DNA of 64,000 nucleotides from Meandrina meandrites (Eukaryota > Cnidaria > Anthozoa > Scleractinia > Meandrinidae), in contig OY855910.1 of assembly GCA_963693305.1 (NCBI GenBank), forward strand, positions 17,958,362 through 18,022,361. Direction: 5' to 3'. Of this stretch, positions 1 through 10,990 are shown in pieces (the first letter of the stretch is position 1; the number at the start of each line of letters is the position of its first letter). Position numbers and translations under genes: made by a program. Under the pieces are notes generated by a model. That model was not told the origin of the DNA, did no database searches, and was given only the letters and a program-made list of their open reading frames with translations.

Positions 1-143
1 TGCGGTTGAAATATGTTGAAGTAGTTTCGGTATTTACGGCATAGAGCAAGAGGTGTAGCAGAGGTTTGGTAGTAAGAGTGGTTCAGAAGAAGTCGATAAT
101 ATTTGTTCTCTTAAGTATATATATTTATATATATTTATTCATG

Positions 144-1345
144 TTAAAAGATTAGTGCGTTGTAGACCATAGGAAGATCGTACAGATTTAGAGGGGGGGG
201 GGGGGGGGGATCCTGAAAAATTTGTTTGCAAAAGCAAAAAAAGCCCAAATAAATTTTTTGCAGGCATGAAAAAAATTGTCTGTAGGAAGATGACACCGGA
301 AAAAATGTTTTCACAGACAACGATACAGAAAAAAAATTGTTTGTCTTGAAAAATTTTTCATCCCCCTGCTTCCAAAAAAATAATGGTCCGCCCCATAGAT
401 AGACAAGATACAGCCGCTTATTTAGTATTCTAAATACCCTAAATCACATCAAAATAAGCCAAAATATATTTTTTCAATTCCTTTGCAATTTATGCAATAC
501 TGCTCAACAAAGATTTCAATTACCTTAAACGTTTCCGCACAGGGGAGCAAAGAAAACATTGCGTGCAGAATGTAACTTAATTAAGCGAAATATTTTCACG
601 TCTATTAAACAGTACAAGCAGTTGAATGAAAGAGTTTCGTTTTCATGACTGAGAACAGCTTCCAAATAGTCAATACATGGAAATAACTATCAGATCGGAA
701 TTCAATAACTATTAAAGCGAGTTTTCATTCTGTCTTAACTACTTTTTTGCAAGTTTCAATATTTATGCAAATTTCGCGCGAAGTGTAATTTGATTACACT
801 GTCTTGTTTTCAAGCTCTAGATTGAATCTTGAATGGTGAAAAAAACTCTTTTTAATGAAAGTTACATTCTGTGAATGAAATCCTGCATCAGTTGAATTGA
901 ACAATCAATTGCTGACTACAATTTTTTTTAATTTTTCATTTTTTTTCAAAGTATATTTCTTGTTTATGAACACAAATGTCACTTCCGGATTTTTTTCATC
1001 AAAAGATGTCGATTTCACGTTGCGTTTCCCACGGATTATAAAAAAAGCATGCAGCTGGAAAGAGAACATTTTCAGTGGCTTCACGCTTAAAAACGAGGAT
1101 TCATATTATTTTGCACTGTAAAACATTTATTCCAATTACATACATGACAATTTCTTTTACAAGTGCATGTCGTGCTCGAGCTCCGATCGACCGTTGCTTC
1201 GTTAACAACATCCTTGCTTCCTGATTGGATTACGATCACCGCACCAAGCCCGCAATGAGGCGGGCTATTGTTTAAGCACAATTACACCGGACGATCCCTT
1301 GGGATTGCTAACAGCTTTTTTCCACGACATAGTCTAAAGCGCATG
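144..1345. repeat. 1.2-kb dispersed repeat, copy 1
   Basis: This stretch is repeated in the same orientation at about 44135-45335, beginning with the shared words ttaaaagattagtgcgttg and ending near gggattgctaacagctttttt. The copies differ by scattered substitutions and by the length of an internal poly-G tract. No long reading frame is conserved between them, so it looks like a non-autonomous interspersed element of unknown class. I found no convincing terminal inverted repeats. Confidence 0.8.
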
Positions 1346-3262
1346 CGCATTAGACTCAAAAATGAAATTCAATCACACCTTTGTATTGATTCTTCCAAAC
1401 ACAAGAAATAACGCAAAAAAAAAAACACTGTACTAATTATTGATATTGGATTTTTTCTCCAAATTTACAAAGGGGCGCCCTTAACGGCGACAATACTGAC
1501 GACAATAAACGGTACTTCTTTGTTTAACGTATTTAATTTTTATTTTGTTGTTGTTGTTAAATCGGTAATTTCAGGTTTTTATCGGGGTCATGGTTGCTGC
1601 CTTTTTGTATACGATCACACAATGCCCGTGTTTCAGTCAAAGGTTGTTGTTTGAATCACACCTGTGAATCGTAACAAATCACCATTACAATGTTACTTCG
1701 GCACATAAAATCATCTCTCAATCACAAGCATGGTGCATGGTGTGCACATGGAATCATCAATGGAATCATAACCGAGATGTCATGTGAGCACATAACATTA
1801 TTTCTGGAATCATTGCCGTGATGCATAGTGTTAATTGGCAAAACATATTTCTGGAATCATAACTTTGATGCAAAGTGTCAATTGGCATCACTTTTGGAAT
1901 AGGCATAGCCTTTAAAACCATAAGGTGATGTTACTTGGGTACTAGGCATGATTTCTGGAATCATATCCCTGATTCCTTTTGTTGGCCTTGGTTGTTCAAA
2001 GGATTTACAACACTACCCACTTATGAGTGTTTGCATTAAAAAATCATCTTCATGTTGTCAATAATTTATAAATTTAAATACCTATTGTAACAATGTTTCC
2101 AGCAACCTCCTCAGCTGTGGATAAGACTTCTCGCGCTGGAAAAGATAACAGTTGTGTTTCTTATTATTTTGACCCACTCTAGCATTTGTGCATCAGTCAT
2201 ATAAACATGGGGTGACTGTGATTCAACTTGTGAGTGTTACTTTGCATTATAAAATAAAACATCCACATGTTCTCAAGAATTTATAAGTCAAAATTCCTTG
2301 TGCAACAATGTTTCCAGCCGCCTCCTCGTCTGTGGATGAGACTTCGTGATCTGGGGAAGTTAACAGTGTGTTTCTTCTTAGTAAATATTCCAGAAATGAA
2401 ATCTTATTCACATTTTGTAAACCCACTGTAGTATTTGTCCATCAGTTTAATATACAAGCATTTGGTGACTGTGATTCAACTTGTGAGTGTTCGCATTAAA
2501 ATGTCAATTTGTCAATTTGTCTGGGTCAGACAGGGGAGTAAGTGGGATACCAATACACCTGAAAACCTTACTGCATGAACTGGAAAAGTGCATTAGTTAC
2601 TTTTTAAGTTAGTAAATATTACAGAAAATAAACTTCATTTAAATTGTGTAACCCCAAAGTACTGTTAGCCAATCAGTCACTTAAACGTAGGGTGACTGTG
2701 ATCCAACTTGCTATTGTTCTCACTAATTTATCATGCTCACAAATATTGTAAATCGAAATAAGTTTTGCAAGAAGGTTAAATAACTATTATAAATATGTAC
2801 AAAGGTTAGAATTAATGCATATAAATTGTTTTTTAAATTTTATTTTTATAAGAAGATAAACCATTTTTTCGTTCCCGCGAAATGGCTGCAATCCTTTAAA
2901 ATAACATGTCAGAAAGGTGCTAATGTGCGATATCAAACGTTCAGATATTTGTAAATAGATGTTGAAAATTATTTCTTTGATGTCTGGAAAACCTTAAATA
3001 TCAGTTGATTCAAATTAACTTCAAGGCTTTGAATCTCAACAAAGCCGTCAAAGTGGAGTGGGTTTTCCTTTTTTCTGATGTCCGCCAAATGTTGCAATCA
3101 CGACAACTCAAACAGTAGCGCTTCTTGAAACATGATCTTTCAGGATCAATTTTCATAAAATTCGACTTAAACCCGGCTGGGCATAATTTAAAAAGAGAAT
3201 AGTAAAAGAAGAGGTTGATTTAGTACAAATTTGATGTTGAATTAGGACATCGTAAATGTGCT
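1346..3262. other. Non-coding, repeat-rich stretch
   Basis: No credible gene is seen. Between about 1690 and 1990 the word ggaatcat recurs many times. The rest is AT-rich sequence with the 250-bp tandem repeat listed separately. Confidence 0.5.
1985..2770. repeat. Degenerate tandem repeat, period about 250 bp
   Basis: The phrase gtgactgtgattcaacttg recurs near 2213, 2466 and 2693, with similar surroundings such as the cctcctcnnctgtggatgagac segment near 2110 and 2320. This gives roughly three diverged tandem copies. No coding potential is seen. Confidence 0.55.
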
Positions 3263-3375
3263 TTAACGGGCGACCCTATTCGGCGGAATGGCGGAATGAC
3301 GGAATATTCTAAAACACGGAATGACAGAATATCCTAAAACACGCGAAATGACGACAATTTACCCTAAACACGGAA
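3263..3375. repeat. Short inverted repeat partner of 20650-20740
   Basis: The sequence around ccctattcggcggaatggcgg followed by repeated acggaat words reappears in reverse complement near 20650-20740. It is a small dispersed repeat built from a ttccgccat-type motif. Confidence 0.5.
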
Positions 3376-3633
3376 TAATTAGAACAATGTATATATTAAT
3401 GCAAAATAATGTTTCGTAAATCGAAGCGTCAACATATGCAAGAGAAAAACAACTTTTGTAAAATGTAGGTATTAAGAAATAAATTGGAAGGGTAACTAAG
3501 TTTGGCCAAAGGAAATAACCTCGTCGAACAAATCTGCAGGAGATGCAAAAGAATCGTTGCGCGATATTGCGAGTAATCGGATGTGATTGACTTTTCGGGT
3601 TTGTTAATTCTGTTTTCCTTTTATCCATAATTA

Positions 3634-3833
3634 TGTTTATCTCCTTTCCTTCCTATCTTGTAAATAGCCCTCTCCCAATTAGCTGCCTTGCCTGAGCTCT
3701 GTTTACTGGGCAAAAATAACCAAACAAGTGTCTGGAGTAAAATGGCTATGGGTTAAGACCCATAGCCGCTTTTATTAAAATATCAAATTCAAAGCATCAT
3801 TCATACAAAGTTAAGCCCAGTAACAACAACAAC
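3634..3833. repeat. Direct repeat X, copy 1 (interrupted by the LINE)
   Basis: About 200 bp starting at tttatctcctttccttcc and ending cccagtaa is repeated at 8552-8741. The second copy continues into aggtgcgggcaaagaaaacgcca, and that continuation sits at 8271-8292, directly after the LINE. So X copy 1 was one block, later split by LINE insertion. Its arrangement with 8293-8551 and 8552-8767 resembles the B1-A2-B2 split direct repeats of Ngaro-type retrotransposons. Confidence 0.8.
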
Positions 3834-4150
3834 AACAACAACAACAACAACTTTATTTACCCTAATAAATTACAAGAAAGAAAATAAATATAGTATAAAT
3901 AATAAGTAATTAGGGGTCTGGCTGCCTGAAATAACTGTAGAGTTAAAAAGGGCAGGCAGCCAGTGTTACAATTATGTGATACAAATTTAGGTCGGTAAAG
4001 CACACAACAACACAGAACATTTCAGAACATTACAGAACATTACAGTGAGCAAAATGAAAAAAAGACAAAAACATATTAGAAAAAAGAGGAAAATAATCGA
4101 GGAAAAAAATAGAGCAAAACAGCCTTAGAGTTGATCAATACAGGCGCTAG

Positions 4151-7100
4151 CTAGTATCTTTCGAGATACTCAACTTGCATTTTTTTCTTAAACATTGATG
4201 CAGATGATAACTTTATATGATCATCAATGGAGTTCCAAATAGAGGGGCCTTGAAACCTAATGTTAAACTTGCCATAATTAGTTCTTACAGAAGGAAGATA
4301 ATAAGATTGTTTTGCTGCAAGCCTAGTATTATAATTATGAATATTAGTTACTCTAGTAAAAAAAGAATGAAAGGCAATAGGAAGGAGCTCGTAATGAAAT
4401 TTATACATGAATATAGCAATATAAAATGTGACAAGATCAAAGAATTTGATAACTTGAAGAGATTTGAACAAAGGGCTGGAAGGACTATCAAATTGGGAAA
4501 AAGTGATAGTACGCATGGCTTTCTTTTGTAGTATAAATATTGGTTTAAGTGTTGATTCATATGTATTGCCCCAAATGATGATACCATAGGTCAAAAAGGG
4601 GTAAATTAAGGCGTAATATAATTTTAACAGAATATTAAGATCTACATGATGTCTTAACTTAGATAAAATGCCTATACTTCTTCTAATTTTCCCAGCTATA
4701 AATTCTACTTGATGTTTCCAACTTAGGTGTGAATCAATTAGTATGCCAAGATACTTAATACAATACTCTCTTTTCAATTGTTTGTTGTTTAAAAGGAGAT
4801 TAAAAGTGGAATCCTGTAATCTTTTTTGAGGCGGATGAAAAAGTATGAAATTTGATTTTTCTATATTAAGTGAGAGTTTGTTAGCACTTAGCCAAGTATG
4901 AATATTAATTAATTCCGAGTTTATCCTATTTTGTAGTATCTGGAGACTATTATTCTCACAGAATAAATTTGCATCATCTGCAAATAAGTGAAAATCAAAC
5001 AGATCTGAAGAATAATGGAAGTCATTAATATACAATAAAAACAATAAAGGACCAAGAACAGAACCCTGTGGGATTCCGCATGTCAAACTGCATTTCGCTG
5101 ATGTGACATTATTTACCATGACAACCTGTTGCCGATCAGTAAGATAAGATTTGAACCAATCATTTGCAACTCCTCTTATGCCATAATGTTCTAACTTTCT
5201 AAGTAGGATTTTGTGATTGACTGTATCAAATGCTTTACTAAAATCAAGGAATATTCCACAGGAATAGTTTCGTTCCTCAATTGCCTTTTGTATTTTATCT
5301 ACTATAGATAGTATTGCATGATCAGTATTATGTTTAGACCTAAAGCCAAATTGCTTGTCAAATAATACATTATGTTTATCTAGAAAACTAGTAAGTCTAT
5401 TATACATAAGTCTCTCAAGTAGTTTATGAAAAATTGAGAGCAATGAGATGGGGCGATAATTTGATAAGCAGGTTTGGGATCCCTTTTTAAAAACGGGTAT
5501 CACATTAGCTAATTTTAGTTCACTTGGTACGGTACCTGACAAAAATGAAGTGTTAAATAGTATTTTTAGTGGTGTTGACAAGACGGATTTTAATAGTTTA
5601 AGGATGTCAACTGATACGCTGAAAGGGCCTGTAGCTTTTCCTGATTTTAATTTGGAGATCTCATTTTCAATCTCATCCCTAGTTGTTGGGTAAACAAAAA
5701 AAGAATCACAAACTAGATTATGTAAATATTCCACAGGAGATTTTTCTACAATAGGTATTGATTTAGTTAAATCATTGCCTATGCTAGAAAAGTATGTATT
5801 AAAAGCATTAGCCACCTCAATTGGGCTAGCAATTTTTCGGTCATTTACTTTAAGCTCAATATGTTTTACACTAGTTGGAGGTTTGAAGTTAACTATTTGT
5901 TTAACTCCCTTCCATATTTTCTTACTATCATTAATATTATCGAAGAAATAACTGTTGTAGTATTCCTTTTTGGATATTTTGAGAAGATGGTTTAATTTAT
6001 TCCTATATAATTTAAATTTTGTATGGATATAAGCAGATCTGGTCTTAACAAATTTCTTATATAAATTATTCTTGACATATATTGATTTTCTCAGTGCAGA
6101 AGTAATCCATGGCTTCGAGAGGAATTTGCGTTCCCTCTTGGAAAGTTGCTTGAGAGGGATATGTTTATCAATAATAGTAGACATCAAATTATAAAAGGAG
6201 CTGAATATACTTGAAGAATCTTGTTTAGGTGAAAAAACAGTTTGCCAACTGATAGACTGAAATTCACTTATCATACCCTGTGGATTAAAATTTGAATAAT
6301 CTCTTTTATACAGTTTAACATTGTTATGAAGAGTTGAAAATTTATCAAAGATGAGAAAATTAGGCAAATGATCTGTGATGTCATATATTATATTTCCACT
6401 GATTGTAAAATGTTCTAGTGAATTGAAAAAAATATTGTCAATTAGTGTTTTAGAGTGATCTGTTATTCTTGTGGGCTGCAGAATATGAGGCTGAAAACAA
6501 AATGAGCTAATAGTATTTATGAATTCATTAGTTGGATTATGATTTTCAAATTTGAGAAGATCAAGGTTAAAATCACCTAATATTGCACAATACTTGGTTC
6601 CTCGATCAATCTTCTCAGCAGTGGAATTCAAATACTCAAAAAAGCTGTCTAGATTACCATTGGGATGTCTGTATATAATGCCACAAAGAACATTTAAGCT
6701 ATAGGTATTATGTATTTCAATCCAGAGAGCTTCATAATCAACAGTAGAAGTTGATAGCTCTGATATGACGGTAAAATTCAAATCATTTTTAATGTAAAAA
6801 CCAACACCTCCAGCATTTGAGAGGGTAGGTTGTGAAAAAAAAGAGTACCCAGGCAAATCAATATTTAATAAGGGTTGTTGATTAACCTTAATTTTAGTTT
6901 CAGTTAAACCAATAACTGAAAAGGGAAAATATAGCTCTGATAGCATAGTAGTCAAATCCTCAAAATTGTTAGACAAACTTCTAATATTAGAATTTAATAT
7001 AGAGAATGCATAATTACTTGAAAGACAATCAAAGATATCAGGATTGCTATGAAAATCGTGAAGGGTATAGTAGCTAAAGTTAGTATCTACTGGCATGTTC

Positions 7101-7246
7101 AGGTCAGCATCTAAATTTGTCAGATGGCACATATTGTCAGTATAGCTAATGGTTAGCGATGGTAAAGAAGAGTACTCACTGGCTATTACTCCATCAGAGG
7201 CATTAACAGTGCCATCGGAACATTTAGGGCAGTTACTCGTAGGCAC
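4151..7246 (-). CDS. LINE ORF2: endonuclease-reverse transcriptase
   Basis: This 1031-residue protein nicks target DNA and reverse transcribes the element RNA at the nick. An apurinic-type endonuclease fills roughly residues 80-310, with NSNIRSL and GLTETK near the start and a GDFNLDLL motif. The reverse transcriptase follows at about residues 480-760, with FLDFSKAFDTVNH (catalytic Asp), GIPQGSVLGPLLF and the FADD catalytic pair. The C-terminal third carries the usual CR1-type thumb region ending in a SIWNSI-like motif, and no RNase H domain is seen. Length and domain order are normal for CR1-group ORF2. The reading frame has no stop or shift, so the copy may be competent. It lies 54 bp downstream of ORF1 on the same strand. 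Confidence 0.92.
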   Translation of the reverse strand: MPTSNCPKCSDGTVNASDGVIASEYSSLPSLTISYTDNMCHLTNLDADLNMPVDTNFSYYTLHDFHSNPDIFDCLSSNYAFSILNSNIRSLSNNFEDLTTMLSELYFPFSVIGLTETKIKVNQQPLLNIDLPGYSFFSQPTLSNAGGVGFYIKNDLNFTVISELSTSTVDYEALWIEIHNTYSLNVLCGIIYRHPNGNLDSFFEYLNSTAEKIDRGTKYCAILGDFNLDLLKFENHNPTNEFINTISSFCFQPHILQPTRITDHSKTLIDNIFFNSLEHFTISGNIIYDITDHLPNFLIFDKFSTLHNNVKLYKRDYSNFNPQGMISEFQSISWQTVFSPKQDSSSIFSSFYNLMSTIIDKHIPLKQLSKRERKFLSKPWITSALRKSIYVKNNLYKKFVKTRSAYIHTKFKLYRNKLNHLLKISKKEYYNSYFFDNINDSKKIWKGVKQIVNFKPPTSVKHIELKVNDRKIASPIEVANAFNTYFSSIGNDLTKSIPIVEKSPVEYLHNLVCDSFFVYPTTRDEIENEISKLKSGKATGPFSVSVDILKLLKSVLSTPLKILFNTSFLSGTVPSELKLANVIPVFKKGSQTCLSNYRPISLLSIFHKLLERLMYNRLTSFLDKHNVLFDKQFGFRSKHNTDHAILSIVDKIQKAIEERNYSCGIFLDFSKAFDTVNHKILLRKLEHYGIRGVANDWFKSYLTDRQQVVMVNNVTSAKCSLTCGIPQGSVLGPLLFLLYINDFHYSSDLFDFHLFADDANLFCENNSLQILQNRINSELINIHTWLSANKLSLNIEKSNFILFHPPQKRLQDSTFNLLLNNKQLKREYCIKYLGILIDSHLSWKHQVEFIAGKIRRSIGILSKLRHHVDLNILLKLYYALIYPFLTYGIIIWGNTYESTLKPIFILQKKAMRTITFSQFDSPSSPLFKSLQVIKFFDLVTFYIAIFMYKFHYELLPIAFHSFFTRVTNIHNYNTRLAAKQSYYLPSVRTNYGKFNIRFQGPSIWNSIDDHIKLSSASMFKKKMQVEYLERY

Positions 7247-7300
7247 ATCTGTAGGTTCGGTTTCTATGGAGTTTATGTGGAAAGTCTATCAAAGATTCCA

Positions 7301-8116
7301 TCATCCATTTTGCCCTTGAGCTTCTGGTCCTTGTGGTCCTGATCTTCTATTTTGATTCCTGATTTTTTTTACAAGGTCCAGGCTGTTAATGAAGATGACT
7401 GGAGATACCTCAGTGGCTCTCAAGAACACTCTTCCATTTGAAGTCCAAAGAAATTTGTATTCCAAATCCTTCTTCAATTTATAAGCTTCATTAAAGAGCT
7501 CACGATTTGTGGGAGAAAGGCTTTCAGAGATGTACATTCTATGCTCACCCGGGTAGCCCAGGTCATTGGATTTTATTTCCTTGAGTTTCATTCTTGCCTG
7601 ATAGAACGCATCTTTTGTGTCACGCCTGACAAACTTGACAATAATGGGCGACGGGCCAGGTTTTTTGCCTTTGTAGGATTTTGATGGGGGAAGGCGGTGG
7701 CTGACTGATATATCTGTGTCAGTAATATCAACACCAATAGCTTTTCCCATATCTTTCACAATTGAATTCGTCGATTCTTCCGGTATCTGCGGAACGCCTC
7801 GTATCTCCACACACTCCCTTCGAGTATATTGTTCCAAGTCATTGTTTGCCTTGGTCACAGACTTGAGCGAGGTATCCAGTTTATCCAGAGTTTTCTGCAA
7901 TGTCCTGTTCTCATTTCGTAGCTTCTTGTTTTCCTCCTCGCACACTGTAAGTCTTTTAAGTAGGGCATCATATTGTTTGCTAGTGAATGATAAGAGCTCT
8001 TTGGCCTCCACTACAGATTTCTTTAACTCATCGAAAGTCGTCTTAAATGGAGCTAGCTTTTGCTCCAATTTCTCCTCCAAGATAACAACTAGCTGCTCAC
8101 TTGTAACAGCGGACAT
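7301..8116 (-). CDS. LINE ORF1: coiled-coil RNA-binding protein
   Basis: ORF1 proteins of LINEs coat the element RNA and act as nucleic-acid chaperones. This one is about 271 residues from the Met at 8116, starting MSAVTSEQLV. The frame is open upstream to 8182, but that extension encodes a hydrophobic stretch that looks like translated 5' UTR. Residues about 10-105 form a strongly heptad-like coiled coil rich in Leu, Lys and Glu. The C-terminal half contains an RRM-like segment (IIVKFVRRDTKDAFY) and the ISESLSPTNRELF motif common in ORF1 proteins of animal LINEs. It lies just upstream of ORF2. Confidence 0.85.
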   Translation of the reverse strand: MSAVTSEQLVVILEEKLEQKLAPFKTTFDELKKSVVEAKELLSFTSKQYDALLKRLTVCEEENKKLRNENRTLQKTLDKLDTSLKSVTKANNDLEQYTRRECVEIRGVPQIPEESTNSIVKDMGKAIGVDITDTDISVSHRLPPSKSYKGKKPGPSPIIVKFVRRDTKDAFYQARMKLKEIKSNDLGYPGEHRMYISESLSPTNRELFNEAYKLKKDLEYKFLWTSNGRVFLRATEVSPVIFINSLDLVKKIRNQNRRSGPQGPEAQGQNG

Positions 8117-8292
8117 GACAAAACGACAATACAAACATGTAAGAAGTAGTAGAAAACAAAAATTGAGTAGTAACAAGGCCACTTGGCTATGATATTTTTT
8201 CGAATTTCGGAGCTCGAAAAAACACCGCCATCATGGCCGCCGACCGCTGACCGGTTGTGACCGGTTGTAAAGGTGCGGGCAAAGAAAACGCC

Positions 8293-8551
8293 ACAGAAAA
8301 ATATGGCCTACAAATAAAACAGGTGGCCAAGAGATGGGGAGGAGGGGGGATGAAAAAATCTTGCAAGATGAAATGAACACCATTGCACTCACAATATGGC
8401 TTGAATGGTCACGTGACCCCCATTTGTCCTTTAGAGGGGGCAAGCCTAAATACAATATACTCCTCCCCAATGTCATAGCCGCTTAATGAACCTATAATAA
8501 TGCTTAATAAGGAAGAAAGGATATAAAAATCCTATTTGCAGGCAAATATTT
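8293..8551. repeat. Segment A of a split direct repeat, copy at 8.3-8.55 kb
   Basis: The right 200 bp, from gatgaaaaaatcttgcaag to gcaggcaaatattttg, are nearly identical to 19327-19535 in the same orientation. It is bounded on both sides by the two X copies. This fits the internal A2 repeat of a Ngaro-like element. Confidence 0.75.
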
Positions 8552-8767
8552 TGTTTATGCCCTTTCCTTCCTATCTTGTAAATAGCCCTCTCCCAATTAG
8601 CTGCCTTGCCTGAGCTCTGTTTACTGGGCAAAAATAACCAAACAAGTGTCTGGAGTAAAATGGCTATGGGTTAAGACCCATAGCCGCTTTTATTAAAATA
8701 TCAAATTCAAAGCATCATTCATACAAAGTTAAGCCCAGTAAAGGTGCGGGCAAAGAAAACGCCAAAA
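8552..8767. repeat. Direct repeat X, copy 2
   Basis: It is a nearly identical copy of 3634-3833 plus 8271-8292, in the same orientation. It ends at gcaaagaaaacgcca, after which the two copies diverge. Confidence 0.85.
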
Positions 8768-9299
8768 GCATATGTGCAACGAGCACAAATGCCGCCCCAC
8801 CCCAGGCAAGCGCAGCACAGAAAGGGGAGGAAATATTTTAAACAAGGAATACCGGTATAACAAAACCGGAGAAAAAGATATGATGGTAAAATACAGTGGA
8901 ACAGCCGCCCATGCTAGCTGAAGCCACTATCATTATGACTAGATATACTCTGTTGATAACCTGTTTAATGAGACAACCTGTCGCTGCCAACAGTTTAAGT
9001 AAAATTGACTATCTCATCCAACATCATGGCATAACAACTGCTACAAATTACAGTCGTACAGACTGATCAAGACAGTGCAATTATAATGATGTAAAATCCT
9101 AAACAAGGCAACATGCAAACTGCTGCTGACAAACTAATACAAAAGGAAACTTAATAAATATTGTAGGAGAACATCAGTTGCCCATGCTAACTGATGTGAA
9201 GAATCTACTACTCGAGCTGAGGAAAGTAGCTCTAAAATCTCACGGCAAGAGCCACCCAAACAAACTGATTTAGTGTATACAACTATATAGACAACAGCT
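8768..9299. other. Probable 3' UTR of the tyrosine-recombinase element
   Basis: No gene is seen. Short copies of a gcccatgctaac word begin near 8905, foreshadowing the tandem repeat to the right. On the minus strand it lies between the recombinase stop and repeat X. Confidence 0.4.
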
Positions 9300-9625
9300 C
9301 CCCAAGTCTGCCAGGAAGAGCCGCCCATGCTAACTCTCCCTCTGCAGACAGTGGGAGAAACTGTTCTTTAATCAACATGGGTAGCCAGCCGCCCATGCTA
9401 ACCAGCCTACCATGATGAGGGTCAACTACATATATACTGTAATCTACACAAAGAAAAACAGCTCCCACAGTCTACTAAAATTAATCTACACAGTGAAAAG
9501 CAACTCCCACAATCTGATAGAAAGAGCTACCCATACTAACTCTCCCCCTTCCAACGGTGTTAGGAACTGTTCCCCAATCAACACAGGTAGCCAGCCGCCC
9601 ATGCTAACCAGCCTACCCTGATGAA
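9300..9625. repeat. Tandem duplication, unit about 200 bp
   Basis: Two units share agccgcccatgctaac, ggtagccagccgcccatgc and accagcctaccntgatga. They differ by small substitutions. The repeat lies in the presumed 3' UTR of the recombinase element. Confidence 0.65.
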
Positions 9626-9703
9626 GGTTTAGTCTAAATTAATCTACACAGCCATTAACATTGCCAAAATTAGATGCTGAAACACATGCAATAAGCAATC
9701 TTG

Positions 9704-10054
9704 TTAAGAGCTAAGGCCTTGCACCCTTATGTATTTTGTGAATGCATTAGATTTCCAACGACCTAACAAACGGATCTGCGTATCTGTAAACCGATGTTGT
9801 GCTGCATGAGATGCTGCACCGATACGAAAACTGTGACCTGAGGAAGTAGGTTTTAGCTGGCGAGTGACTTCAGCTGTGACCCTAGTGACAATGGCACTGA
9901 TGAGGTCCTCAGATATGGCCCCACCTCCATCACTATCACTGGACGGGTTAGCACCAGTTCCCGACTTCCGAGCACGTTTCGCAGGCTTGGATGCACAGAC
10001 CTCTAGGGCCTGTGTAGAAGGGCGTTTAGAACGACGGGAGCGTCTAGGAGGCAT
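9704..10054 (-). pseudogene. Deleted DIRS/Ngaro-like ORF: gag start fused to tyrosine recombinase tail
   Basis: The 116-residue frame starts MPPRRSRRSKRPS, a basic start I associate with Gag-like proteins of cnidarian DIRS-type elements. It runs for about 70 residues and then continues directly into the end of a tyrosine recombinase. The recombinase part shows HSFRIGAA (the HxxR box), LLGRWKSNAF and the nucleophile Tyr in KYIR. The whole reverse transcriptase, RNase H and most of the recombinase are missing, with the frame kept across the junction. This is an internal deletion derivative that could be mobilised only in trans. The upstream codons to 10135 look like UTR, since a tttcttttgcag-type acceptor precedes the Met. 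Confidence 0.75.
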
Positions 10055-10139
10055 CTGCAAAAGAAATAAAAACAACGAGGAACCTGACCATCCAAACGTT
10101 AAAAATATAAGTGTAATGGCAAAAGCAACAGGCAAACAT

Positions 10140-10176
10140 TGAACATGGAAATTAACGCATTATTATAATCATTATT

Positions 10177-10210
<34 letters not shown>

Positions 10211-10236
10211 TTTTTATTTTATTTATTTTTTTTTTC
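10140..10236. repeat. (TTTA)n-type microsatellite
   Basis: A run of tttatttatttattt words followed by poly-T leads directly into the 30-bp minisatellite. No gene is present. Confidence 0.8.
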
Positions 10237-10746
10237 CGAGCAACTGGCTCAATTGTAAAATAAACACGAGCAACTGGCTCGATTGTAAAATAAAAACGAG
10301 CAACTGGCTCAATTTAAAATAAACACGAGCAACTGGCTCAATTGTAAAATACACACGAGCAACTGGCTCGATAGTAAAATAAAAACGAGCAACTGGCTCG
10401 ATTTAAAAATAATACACGAGCAACTGGCTCGATTGCAAAATAAAAACGAGCAACGGGCTCGATTTAAAAATAAACACGAGCAACTGGCTCAATTTAAAAT
10501 AAACACGTGAGCAACTGGCTCGATTGTAAAATACACACGAGCAACTGGCTCGATTGTAAGATAAAAACGAGCAACTGGCTCGATTTAAAAATAATACACG
10601 AGCAACTGGCTCGATTGTAAAATAAAAACGAGCAACTGGCTCGATTTAAAAATAAACACGAGCAACTGGCTCGATTGTAAAATAAACACGAGCAACTGGC
10701 TCGATTGTAAAATACACACGAGCAACTGGCTCGATAGTAAAATAAT
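10237..10746. repeat. Hairpin minisatellite array 1 (about 17 units)
   Basis: Units of 29-31 bp consist of a constant cgagcaactggctcgat followed by a variable AT-rich linker such as tgtaaaataaaaa or ttaaaaataaaca. The constant part is an imperfect palindrome: cgagc and gctcg can pair around a five-base loop. Open frames across it are artefacts of the repeat. Confidence 0.95.
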
Positions 10747-10821
10747 CAAAGGCCCTTTGGGCTGTCTCGTGTCAGTCAAAAAGAGATTAAAATATACTTT
10801 ACTAAATAGTTATTACAAAAG

Positions 10822-10990
10822 TAAATGTTTTGCTAAGCCACAAAAAACTTGTATGTTATTTACGCTTGCAATATTTACAGGAAGTTCATTAAAGACTTTC
10901 GCGCCACTAAAAAAAATACGTGTTCTTAGAAAATTTACCATATCCGGGGATAGGGAAAGCAGAGACGGGGGAACATTTTGTTGGGATAAT
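10822..10990 (-). pseudogene. C-terminal remnant of a CR1-like reverse transcriptase
   Basis: On the minus strand a short frame contains SGAKVFNELPVNI, matching the conserved end of CR1-group ORF2 proteins (GAKLWNSLP-type box), and then stops near 10822. No upstream RT domain is present. The 3' side of this fragment, on its own strand, runs straight into minisatellite array 1, so the array may be the tail of this insertion. Confidence 0.6.

Larger units (their letters stand above)
3834..8266 (-). mobile_element. CR1-group non-LTR retrotransposon (LINE), ORFs open
   Basis: The element lies on the minus strand. It begins near 8266 with a gtgaccggttgtgaccggt-type 5' end (plus-strand view), carries ORF1 and ORF2 separated by 54 bp, and ends in a short 3' UTR and a (GTT)n tail seen as (AAC)n at 3834-3850. 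It sits inside direct repeat X, which reconstitutes across it, with a short target duplication gtaa at 3830-3833 and 8267-8270. Both ORFs are uninterrupted, which argues for a recent full-length insertion. The (GTT)n tail and the lack of an RNase H fit the CR1/L2 group. Confidence 0.85.

Noticed and set aside
1087..1281. Minus-strand 64-residue frame also present in the second repeat copy at 45053-45253
   Set aside because: It is preserved only because the repeats are recent copies. It shows no domain, and changes between the copies are not biased to silent sites as far as I can see.
10237..10746. CRISPR-like pattern of a palindromic repeat with spacers
   Set aside because: The linkers are low-complexity AT sequence reused in a few versions, the unit is only 30 bp, there are no cas genes, and the context is eukaryotic. 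It is a minisatellite.
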